From Acidobacteriota bacterium (GTDB taxonomy: Bacteria; Acidobacteriota; Terriglobia; UBA7540), in the NCBI GenBank assembly GCA_021827245.1, contig JAKAWN010000356.1:1-6946 (forward strand): 6,946 bases of DNA, written 5' to 3'. Both the position numbers and the translations under genes were made by a program. The notes under the pieces are model-generated. The model did no database searches and was not told where the DNA came from. It saw only the letters and a program-made list of their open reading frames with translations. Below, piece after piece: positions 1 through 5,619 of the stretch (the stretch's first letter is position 1; every line of letters begins with the position of its first letter).

Positions 1-246
1 TCGGCCCGCGCCTTCTCGCCGGACGCGGGTATGCCCGGGAGAAATCTTCCGCGCCGCCTTCCGCTCACGCAGTTCCTTGATCCCCTCGGTGATGGCGCGC
101 CTCGAGACTCCCGTTGCACGCGCTACCACGGTAACTCCTCCGTACCCGATGGCCGCACTCTCGGCAGCCGCCACCAACCGCCGCATACGCTCATCCAGAA
201 AGGGCGATAGAAAACGAAACCGACGCTGAATGTTGCTGTGAAGCAC
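1..246 (-). CDS. ISAzo13-like transposase, N-terminal fragment (runs off window)
   Basis: An open frame of 82 codons reads into the left edge without a stop. It carries the pattern seen at the N-terminus of ISAzo13-family transposases: RFRFLSPFLDERMRRLVAAA, then a GYGGV stretch, then a helix-turn-helix-like ARATGVSRRAITEGIKEL (DNA recognition), then a basic linker ending RVRREGAGR. The catalytic DDE domain would lie outside the window. I chose GTG at 246-244 because it sits just before the conserved block and the frame has a stop at 270-268. There is no good ribosome binding site directly before it; a GGAG lies about 24 bases upstream. The family call rests on recalled similarity of the N-terminal pattern, not on a search. 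Confidence 0.72.
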   Translation of the reverse strand, partial: MLHSNIQRRFRFLSPFLDERMRRLVAAAESAAIGYGGVTVVARATGVSRRAITEGIKELRERKAARKISPGHTRVRREGAGR

Positions 247-300
247 CAGCCCAAGTATAAACTGAAATCATCTCCGATTGTTACAGTTATTATCTGACAC
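1..300 (-). mobile_element. Left end of an ISAzo13-like insertion sequence (partial)
   Basis: The element is recognised by the transposase N-terminus it encodes on the minus strand. I place its outer end near position 300. The bases there, read on the minus strand, start GTGTCAGATAATAACTG and look like an IS terminus, and the sequence changes character beyond them. The partner end and the rest of the element lie left of the window, so the terminal inverted repeat and any target duplication cannot be confirmed. The exact boundary is an inference and could be off by some bases. Confidence 0.5.
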
Positions 301-378
301 TCCCTTAGCGTCTTGTCGCCAACGACTCCGACAGAAAATCCCGCTCAGATCAAAAAGGAAGATCCGTCGGTAAATCAT
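268..378 (-). pseudogene. Short ORF with strong RBS, possibly a gene truncated by the IS
   Basis: On the minus strand an ATG at 378-376 is preceded by AGGAGG with a 7-base spacer, the best ribosome binding site in the window. The frame starts MIYRRIFLFDLSGIF and reads 26 codons to about position 301, where the presumed IS end begins. It then continues 10 codons inside the IS to TGA at 270-268. This would fit the 5' end of a resident gene interrupted by insertion, with the remainder on the far side of the element. I do not recognise the peptide. A chance frame, or a leader peptide that feeds translation of the transposase 21 bases downstream, are alternatives. Confidence 0.25.
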
Positions 379-782
379 ATCCAAACCTCCTGAACTCTGG
401 AGTAGTCTTATTCTTCGTGCAGCATGCACGAGACCCTTGATTTCAAATAGCCGGGAGCCGATATGTGCCTGATGCGCTTCCCCGGATCAAAGCTGGCGAC
501 CGCCCCGTATTGATCGAACCCGGCGCCGCCGTGGCCGGCGTGTTTTTCCGCTGTCTGGCGGAGGCCTGCTGTAGTGTGGCATGTCTGATGGGCCCAACCT
601 ATAAGCTGCCGCGGCCCGCAACCCTGCGGCAACCCCAGACATCAGATCATGCCGAAAGTCTTGCCGCACATTGTAAGAATCGCGACGAGTGCGCGACCCG
701 CGTTTGACCATCGTCTGCGGGCAATAGCCAAAGCGCCGACTTCTGGTGACCGCCAAAGTGTCCTGGCAGCCATGGGAGGGGC
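379..782. other. Intergenic stretch without a supportable gene
   Basis: This region lies between the IS and the 3' end of the response regulator. Short open frames exist on both strands (465-707 plus, 487-756 minus, 408-632 minus), but none resembles a family I know and they overlap one another. Two small inverted repeats are visible: CGTGCA-GCA-TGCACG at 416-430, and TGCCGC/GCGGCA arms at 607-612 and 626-631. The second could be part of the 3' end of the minus-strand operon, but it has no T-run, so I do not call a terminator. The stretch may be decayed coding DNA next to the IS. Confidence 0.5.
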
Positions 783-1439
783 TCAGCCTTCGATGCGGAT
801 GACACCTTTTTTGATTGCGAACTTGATGAGGTCGGTTCGATTCCGCAGGCTGAGCTTTTCCATCAGGTGCTCACGATGGGTCATGGCGGTCTTAACGCTG
901 ATGCCTAGAGAATCGGCAACTTCCTTATTGCTCATCCCGAGGGCTACAAGCCTCAAGACTTGCTTCTCACGGTCGGTCAAGGTTTCATAAAGGTCTTCTT
1001 GTTCGACTCCAGCCTCTTTGGGGGCGTGCTGGACCGCTTCCATCGCCACGTGCGGATCGAGCACCAGCCCTCCGCGGGCGGCGGAACGGATTGCAGAGGC
1101 CAGTTCGGATCCGAGCATTCCTTTAAGGACGTAGCCTGAAATCCCGATCTTGAGAAAGCGCCGGACATATTCCGGGTCGTCGTACTGGGTGAGCACCAGC
1201 ACACGAGTCTTCGGTACCTCTCGCTTCAGGTCAAGCGTAGCCTCGAGCCCGCCCAGCCCAGGCATCGCAATATCCATGAGGATTACGTCAGGCTGAAGTT
1301 GGCGGCACTGCTCGATGGCCTGGCGGCCATCGGTGGCTTCTCCCACCACCTCGATGTCCGGGGTCAGAGCGAGCAGGGCTTTGATGCCGTCACGCATGAG
1401 AGCATGGTCGTCGGCGATGACGACTCGAATCTTAGCCAT
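783..1439 (-). CDS. NarL/LuxR-family response regulator
   Basis: This is a DNA-binding response regulator of 218 residues, the usual length for the NarL/FixJ family. The receiver domain covers about residues 1-118. It has the acidic pair D10 and D11, the phospho-acceptor D56 (in [10 protein letters not shown]), the switch threonine T84 and lysine K106 (GYVLKG), so it looks fully functional. A LuxR-type helix-turn-helix follows at about 154-199, starting [21 protein letters not shown] prefer the second of two adjacent ATGs (1439 rather than 1442): GGAGG lies 6 bases before it but only 3 before the first. The gene overlaps the 3' end of the histidine kinase by 8 bases, so translation is probably coupled and the kinase is its cognate partner. 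The targets are not visible; the divergent cytochrome promoters are the natural guess. Confidence 0.95.
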   Translation of the reverse strand: MAKIRVVIADDHALMRDGIKALLALTPDIEVVGEATDGRQAIEQCRQLQPDVILMDIAMPGLGGLEATLDLKREVPKTRVLVLTQYDDPEYVRRFLKIGISGYVLKGMLGSELASAIRSAARGGLVLDPHVAMEAVQHAPKEAGVEQEDLYETLTDREKQVLRLVALGMSNKEVADSLGISVKTAMTHREHLMEKLSLRNRTDLIKFAIKKGVIRIEG

Positions 1440-3288
1440 CATCTTCCTCCAGAGGCACCGTCAGCACGAGGCGCGTGCCCCGGCCCGGCGCCGAATCGAT
1501 CAGGGCGGTCCCGCCCAGGATTTCCATCCGCTCTCTGATGCCAGCCAGGCCGAGCCCCCGGCCGCTGGTGGCCGTGTCGGAAATGCTTGCCGGATCGAAG
1601 CCCTGGCCGTCGTCCTCGATCTCGATGGTGACCGCTTTAGCGGTAGTAGCGCATTGGATCAACACGGTTTCGGCTCGCGCGTGCTTGACGATATTGGTGA
1701 TAGCCTCCTGCACAGCGCGGAAGAGCGCTGTCTCGACCTCCGGAGCCAGCCGTCCGTTCTGCTCCTCGGTTTCACAGCGCACCGCGATCCCCTGGCGTTT
1801 CAGGTCCCTCTCCGCATACCATTCGATTGCCCGAAACAATCCAAGGTCATCAAGCACCGAGGGCCGAAGATCGAAGCTCAGCCGGTGGATGCCATCGAGC
1901 GTCCGCATGGCCAGCGCCCGGGCCTCCTGCAGGCGGTCGCGCGAGGCTCCCTCAGGCAGCGTCGCAATCGCAGTATCGAGTCCGAGGGCCAGCGCCCCGA
2001 TCACCTGGCTGGTTTCATCGTGCAATTCGCGCGCAATTCGGCGGCGCTCCTCCTCTTGCGCTCTGATCAGCTTCTGCAGCAGCTTGGCTCTAAGCTGGTC
2101 GTGCTGCTTGAGTTCCTCATAAAGCTGCTTGATCTCTGCTGTACGTTCCTGGATGCGCAACTCGAGCTGATCCCGCCCACGCGCTACGTCGTCGAGCGAT
2201 TGCTGCAAGGCTACACGCATCCGCTCGAACGCTCGGCCGAGATGTCCCACTTCGTCACTGCCCAGGTCGGGGACGGGAATCTCCAACTCGCCTGCTGCGA
2301 TATGCTCCGCTGTCCCGGCCAGGGTCGCGAGCGGCGCGGTAATGCTCGACGCCGCTCCCAGTGCAAAACCCAACGACAGCAGGACGAGAACAGGACCCCA
2401 GATCAGAATCTTTCGGCGCAGCGCCGCCGCCGTCGCAAACGCTTCAGCTTCAGGCTGCCGGACACTGATTCCCCACGACCGGCGCGACGGCAACGGCGCA
2501 AACGCCATTACCTCTTCCACTCGCCGGTTGATTGGGCCGGTCTGATGGCATCCGTGGCAGGTGCCTACGGCCGGCGTTCGACCCTGGATAAGGCTGGCGA
2601 GGAAGTCACGGTGGTCGCTTCTAGTGTACAGCCGCCCCTCCGCCGTGCTCGCGATGACGACGCCGTGCTGGTCGACCAGGTCCACTGTCTCGCGCGCCGT
2701 CAAGGGTACGAAATTCAGCAACCCGCGGAAGGCCGAACCTTCAGGGTTGATCGCGCCGCCGATGACGCCGGTTACCTGTCCCTGTGCATTCCTTAGAGGC
2801 ACGAGGAGAAAGAGCCGGCGAATTCCGCCGGGCCCCTCCCATAGCGTTGAAATCTCCGGTAGTCCTTCCTCGAGCGCTTTTTGCACCGCCGGAAGCGCTG
2901 TGGGGAGGCTGGCAAAGCGGATGCCGGATGGCTCGGCCTGAAGGACGTCGCCATTGCGGTCCAGAAGGAAGGCCCAGCTCAGCAGGCTGGACCGGACATA
3001 GGCCTCGCGGAGCGCCGCCTGCTCGACCTGGGCACTTCCTGGTCCCAATGGGGGCGATACCCCTTCGAGAAGTGCGAGGTCCGAATTCACCACCCAATCC
3101 ACGTGAGCGGCAATGCTAATCGCCAGTTGTTCCCGCTCCTCGAGGACCTGGTTTTCCATCTCGCGGACGCTTGACCAACTCAACCACCCGAGAATGGCGA
3201 TCGGGCCCAGCGTCCCGGCCATTGTCAAGAGCACAATCCGGGTGCGCAGGCCGCGCCGCACACCCCGAATGAAATTGATCGCTGACAT
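1432..3288 (-). CDS. Membrane sensor histidine kinase with a periplasmic haem c motif
   Basis: This is a 618-residue NarX-type (HisKA_3) kinase. Domain order: TM1 about 18-38; a periplasmic sensor domain about 39-292, probably a double Cache fold; TM2 about 293-314; HAMP about 315-368; a coiled coil about 368-418; the dimerisation and phosphotransfer helix with H423 in ARELHDE; and the ATPase domain with N box N532, G1 motif EDDGQGF (558-564) and G2 motif GRGLGL (576-581). All catalytic motifs are intact. The sensor domain contains CHGCH at 244-248, a canonical CXXCH site for covalent haem c, on the periplasmic side of the topology where cytochrome c maturation works. The gene starts 15 bases after the cytochrome b stop and overlaps the response regulator, so it belongs to the cytochrome operon. 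Its own ribosome binding site is weak. I infer that it senses periplasmic redox state or a haem ligand. The Cache assignment is from overall layout and is less sure than the kinase part. Confidence 0.93.
   Translation of the reverse strand: MSAINFIRGVRRGLRTRIVLLTMAGTLGPIAILGWLSWSSVREMENQVLEEREQLAISIAAHVDWVVNSDLALLEGVSPPLGPGSAQVEQAALREAYVRSSLLSWAFLLDRNGDVLQAEPSGIRFASLPTALPAVQKALEEGLPEISTLWEGPGGIRRLFLLVPLRNAQGQVTGVIGGAINPEGSAFRGLLNFVPLTARETVDLVDQHGVVIASTAEGRLYTRSDHRDFLASLIQGRTPAVGTCHGCHQTGPINRRVEEVMAFAPLPSRRSWGISVRQPEAEAFATAAALRRKILIWGPVLVLLSLGFALGAASSITAPLATLAGTAEHIAAGELEIPVPDLGSDEVGHLGRAFERMRVALQQSLDDVARGRDQLELRIQERTAEIKQLYEELKQHDQLRAKLLQKLIRAQEEERRRIARELHDETSQVIGALALGLDTAIATLPEGASRDRLQEARALAMRTLDGIHRLSFDLRPSVLDDLGLFRAIEWYAERDLKRQGIAVRCETEEQNGRLAPEVETALFRAVQEAITNIVKHARAETVLIQCATTAKAVTIEIEDDGQGFDPASISDTATSGRGLGLAGIRERMEILGGTALIDSAPGRGTRLVLTVPLEEDDG
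2545..2559 (-). other. CXXCH haem c attachment motif within the kinase sensor domain
   Basis: The minus strand here reads TGC CAC GGA TGC CAT, giving Cys-His-Gly-Cys-His at kinase residues 244-248. It sits near the end of the periplasmic domain, between a [10 protein letters not shown] helix and a terminal strand containing MAFAPL, about 45 residues before TM2. The motif is the exact signature recognised by cytochrome c haem lyase systems. The distal ligand is not evident. Haem attachment is inferred from motif and topology, not shown. Confidence 0.7.
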
Positions 3289-3303
3289 TATGTTGACACT
3301 CGG

Positions 3304-4032
3304 CTAATTCGGCTGTTCCGCTTTCTCGGGCTGGGGCGATTGGGACTCCTCAGCCAGTTTTTCCTCATCCGCAAGCATCCGTGCGTACTCCAGTGGATGC
3401 TCCTTTTCCATCCGCTCACGGCTCTGCTTTCCCGTGAATATGCTACCGTCGAACGGGAATGACTCAGGAGACAAATGAGAGTTATAGAGATGCCAGGTAA
3501 TGATCACCAGAAAGGCCAGCAATCCCTCTTTGCCGTGCATCACAAGGGCCGCCGGGATCACTTCGCCCGGCAGAAAGCGCGTTGTGAAGACGGGGAAGTA
3601 GAGCATGAGTCCGGTTGTGACCAGGATCAGCGAGCCAATTACCATGCCCCAATACTCGAACTTCTGTCGGTAGTCAAAGCGATCGAACTGCGCCTTCTCA
3701 TCCGAAAGCCGCAGGTAGTAGCGCATCATCGTCACGGCGTCGCGGAAATCCTTGCGCGTGGGAACCATCGAGGGTCTCGCCCGGCCGGAGCTCGCCTGCC
3801 ACAGGGCAATTCCGAGGTGCACAACCACGATGACAGTGAACGCGATTCCCGTAGTGCGGTGGATCCACCGCACACGGTCGATTCCTCCCATGACCGCGAT
3901 CAGCCATTGGGCCCAGTGCATACGGAAGAATTCCTGCGACAACCCGGTCACAGCCAGAATAGTGAAGAACACGATCACACAGGCGTGTTCGATCCGCTGG
4001 CGCACCGAAAATCGGACGATGTAGTTGTTCAT
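3304..4032 (-). CDS. Cytochrome b/b6-type membrane subunit
   Basis: This is an integral membrane protein of 242 residues in the family of formate dehydrogenase gamma and hydrogenase cytochrome b subunits, which bind two b haems and exchange electrons with quinones. Four hydrophobic helices are visible, at about 16-36, 57-78, 126-147 and 161-183. Histidines suited to haem ligation are H16 (TM1), H58 and H72 (TM2), and H166 and H181 (TM4). The hydrophilic C-terminal tail contains FTGKQSRERM and HPLEYARML, a pattern I associate with this family. The frame stays open upstream to 4221, but MNNYIVRFSVRQRIEH is the conserved start. Its ATG (4032-4030) overlaps the TGA of the nine-haem cytochrome in an ATGA junction, a sign of translational coupling and of a two-subunit complex. 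The tail after about residue 220 is rich in Glu, Gln and Pro and is probably disordered in the cytoplasm. Confidence 0.9.
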   Translation of the reverse strand: MNNYIVRFSVRQRIEHACVIVFFTILAVTGLSQEFFRMHWAQWLIAVMGGIDRVRWIHRTTGIAFTVIVVVHLGIALWQASSGRARPSMVPTRKDFRDAVTMMRYYLRLSDEKAQFDRFDYRQKFEYWGMVIGSLILVTTGLMLYFPVFTTRFLPGEVIPAALVMHGKEGLLAFLVIITWHLYNSHLSPESFPFDGSIFTGKQSRERMEKEHPLEYARMLADEEKLAEESQSPQPEKAEQPN

Positions 4033-5108
4033 CGATTCACCACCGCCCGCCAGAGATGCAGCAAAATCTGCAGCACCAGGCCAGCCACGACAAACGGAAT
4101 GAAGATCGAGTAAAACACTTTGACGGCGTAAACCAGAGGGGCGTGTTTCAGGCTGGGCTCGTAATGGCCAATCCATGCCGAGGGGAAATTGGCACTGGCG
4201 CCCGCATGACACCGCCGGCACACTGTGACCAAGTGCTCTTTGATCTGCTGCGTTCCGGTCGTATCCACTCGCTTGATGTCATGCACGCCGTGACAGTCGG
4301 TGCAGGTTGCAGTGAATTCTCGTGGGTGCGCCTTCTCGCCCCGCTCGAGCGTAGCTGTCATCCCGTGGAAGTCATTCAGATAGGTAGTCAAGACCGCAGT
4401 GGAGATTCCGTACTTTTCCATCAGCCGCTTGTTGGCATGGCAGCGCGCGCACAACTGGGGAATTTGCAGGTGCCACGACACCGAAAGCGGGTTGGTCGTG
4501 TTGTGGGCATGATGGCAGTCGGTGCAGACTGGCACATCGTTGTTGCCTTCCTCGATCAGCGCCTTCCCATGAACGCTTTTGAGGTACTCGGCCGCGATGG
4601 CTCCGTGACAGCGGGCGCAGGCCTGGGAAATGCGGGAACGCGGGTGTGCCGGCGGCGCGATCGCATGCGAGCCATGACAATCCACGCAGGTCGGGGCATT
4701 TTCATTTCCCTTGGCCAGGGCAGCGTAATGAACCCCGTCAAGCAGGCGGCTGTATTCGGCAAAATGGCATTGTTTGCAGACCTGATAGTATGCCAACTCG
4801 ACGGCACGCCGGTTCGGGAATGTCTTCGCCGCATGCGGCACCGTAGTGATGTCGCTGTGGCAGTCGGTGCAGGCAAGCCCCGCATGAACGGAATGGGCGA
4901 GCGCCTTCTGATTGACGTAAAGAGAGAGAGTCTTGCCGTTTCCGAGCTTTGTCGAAAGTGAGACGTCGCCGTGGCAGGTAAGGCAAACGTCGTTCGAGGG
5001 AGCTTCAGCCGGCAAAGCTCCGCCATATTCTCCCGCCGAAGCCACCGCTGCCGCTGCCAAAACCATTAAAACAAAGAATGTAAGAAATCGAACCGGCCTA
5101 TGACCCAT
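4029..5108 (-). CDS. Nine-haem cytochrome c with C-terminal membrane anchor
   Basis: This is a periplasmic multihaem cytochrome of 359 residues. It has a signal peptide (hydrophobic core about 8-22, likely cleavage after ASA at residue 25) and nine CXXCH motifs, with first cysteines at 42, 80, 111, 141, 164, 195, 220, 269 and 297. Extra histidines in SVH, VHGK and FHG contexts could be distal ligands. One transmembrane helix (about 325-352) near the C-terminus anchors it, followed by a short basic tail. It is the first gene of the minus-strand operon and overlaps the cytochrome b gene, so the pair probably forms a quinone-linked electron-transfer module. Known relatives in function are Geobacter CbcL, where the c and b parts are fused, and CbcBA. 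The direction of electron flow and terminal acceptor cannot be read from sequence. The ribosome binding site is weak (GAGAT). It is homologous to the eleven-haem cytochrome on the other strand. Confidence 0.93.
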   Translation of the reverse strand: MGHRPVRFLTFFVLMVLAAAAVASAGEYGGALPAEAPSNDVCLTCHGDVSLSTKLGNGKTLSLYVNQKALAHSVHAGLACTDCHSDITTVPHAAKTFPNRRAVELAYYQVCKQCHFAEYSRLLDGVHYAALAKGNENAPTCVDCHGSHAIAPPAHPRSRISQACARCHGAIAAEYLKSVHGKALIEEGNNDVPVCTDCHHAHNTTNPLSVSWHLQIPQLCARCHANKRLMEKYGISTAVLTTYLNDFHGMTATLERGEKAHPREFTATCTDCHGVHDIKRVDTTGTQQIKEHLVTVCRRCHAGASANFPSAWIGHYEPSLKHAPLVYAVKVFYSIFIPFVVAGLVLQILLHLWRAVVNR

Positions 5109-5129
5109 CAGAGATCTCGTTTCGCTATC

Positions 5130-5158
5130 AATCTATGTCTTTGGCCGTGCATTGACAG
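5130..5158 (-). promoter_or_regulatory. Candidate sigma-70-type promoter of the minus-strand operon
   Basis: Read on the minus strand, CTGTCA (5158-5153) and TAGATT (5135-5130) are separated by 17 bases. Each matches the consensus at four of six positions. Transcription would start near 5123, about 15 bases before the ATG of the nine-haem cytochrome, which is short but workable. The CRP-type site at 5179-5194 would then be centred about 63 bases upstream of the start, close to the usual class I activator position. This is a by-eye match and could be coincidental. Confidence 0.3.
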
Positions 5159-5178
5159 TTAGTTTCATCACAATGCCC

Positions 5179-5194
5179 CGTGATGTTCGTCACA
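5179..5194. promoter_or_regulatory. CRP/FNR-superfamily operator, site 1 (CGTGA-N6-TCACA)
   Basis: The sequence CGTGATGTTCGTCACA matches the CRP-family palindrome TGTGA-N6-TCACA at 9 of 10 arm positions. It lies 71-86 bases upstream of the nine-haem cytochrome start. Regulators with this type of site include CRP itself and the HcpR group of anaerobes. Which protein binds here is not known from the window, as no such regulator is encoded in it. Confidence 0.5.
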
Positions 5195-5295
5195 TCTGGC
5201 CTCGCCTTTCCTGGCGTGGGTGTTATCTGGAACTGCCCTTGCCCTGTCGCCCCGTCTCTTTTTGGCAAACCCATTCATTACATGCTTAATGAAAG

Positions 5296-5316
5296 CTTGA
5301 TTGGCCCGGGATCAAG
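5296..5316. repeat. Inverted repeat CTTGAT-N9-ATCAAG
   Basis: Six-base perfect arms lie at 5296-5301 and 5311-5316, separated by a GC-rich 9-base spacer. The arms contain the FNR/DNR half-site TTGAT, but the standard spacing for those regulators is 4 bases, so it is not a normal FNR box. It may be an operator for another dimeric regulator, or chance. Confidence 0.3.
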
Positions 5317-5346
5317 AAAGCGGCGCCTCCAGATTCGCATTGATTA

Positions 5347-5362
5347 TGTGACGGAGGTCACA
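5347..5362. promoter_or_regulatory. CRP/FNR-superfamily operator, site 2 (perfect TGTGA-N6-TCACA)
   Basis: TGTGACGGAGGTCACA is a perfect TGTGA-N6-TCACA palindrome. The complementarity extends one base further inward on each side, giving 6-base arms around GGAG. It lies 258 bases upstream of the eleven-haem cytochrome start and 239 bases from the nine-haem start, so it could serve either gene. Together with site 1 it suggests shared control of both cytochrome units by a CRP-like protein. Confidence 0.55.
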
Positions 5363-5536
5363 AGCCACTGTTGCAGAGATCACGGCAGCTTCGGCAGCGA
5401 GTTGGATACCATCCGTTTCTGAATGAACTAGGTTGGGCGAAGGCCGGCAGCTTCTTGGACGACTGGAACTCACCTGAAAAGGCATCATCCCGCGTCGGCG
5501 CTGCTCCCGCGAGTTGTTAATCGAGCCGATTGAGGG

Positions 5537-5561
5537 CATCCTCGTCCTTTTGCAGAGGATG
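5537..5561 (+). other. Hairpin in the presumed leader of the eleven-haem cytochrome gene
   Basis: CATCCTC (5537-5543) and GAGGATG (5555-5561) form a perfect 7-base stem around an 11-base loop. It ends 58 bases before the start codon, so it could sit in the 5' leader of the plus-strand transcript. There is no T-run after it to suggest attenuation. Functional meaning is uncertain. Confidence 0.3.
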
Positions 5562-5619
5562 TAGGAGACAGATGGCCTGAGAAGAAGTCGAACTTGACTG
5601 GGTACGGGGAATCAAAACG

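Larger units (their letters stand above)
5109..5619. promoter_or_regulatory. Divergent intergenic control region between the two cytochrome genes
   Basis: This is a 511-base non-coding region between the starts of the nine-haem (minus) and eleven-haem (plus) cytochromes. It contains two CRP-type palindromes, a candidate minus-strand promoter, a further inverted repeat at 5296-5316 and a leader hairpin at 5537-5561, listed separately. Short frames inside it (for example 5180-5422 plus) do not look like proteins. No convincing plus-strand promoter was found by eye. A weak -10-like GATACC at 5405-5410 lies where a promoter activated from the 5347-5362 site would put it. Confidence 0.6.

Noticed and set aside
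465..756. Open frames of 80 (plus) and 89 (minus) codons in the gap before the regulator
   Set aside because: They overlap on opposite strands, match no family I recognise and lack good ribosome binding sites.
1315..2796. 493-codon open frame on the plus strand
   Set aside because: It lies wholly opposite the kinase and regulator genes, is rich in Arg and Ser, has no recognisable domain, and reflects GC-rich codon bias on the true strand.
4033..4221. 63-residue N-terminal extension of the cytochrome b
   Set aside because: The extension lies inside the nine-haem cytochrome gene, has no membrane or signal character, and the conserved family start is at 4032 with an ATGA junction.
4056..4961. 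301-codon open frame on the plus strand
   Set aside because: It is antisense to the nine-haem cytochrome, whose signal peptide, nine CXXCH motifs and anchor show the real coding strand.
5152..5157. TTGACA on the plus strand as a -35 element for the eleven-haem gene
   Set aside because: No -10-like hexamer lies 16-18 bases downstream (the position holds GCCCCG), and it is over 450 bases from the gene.
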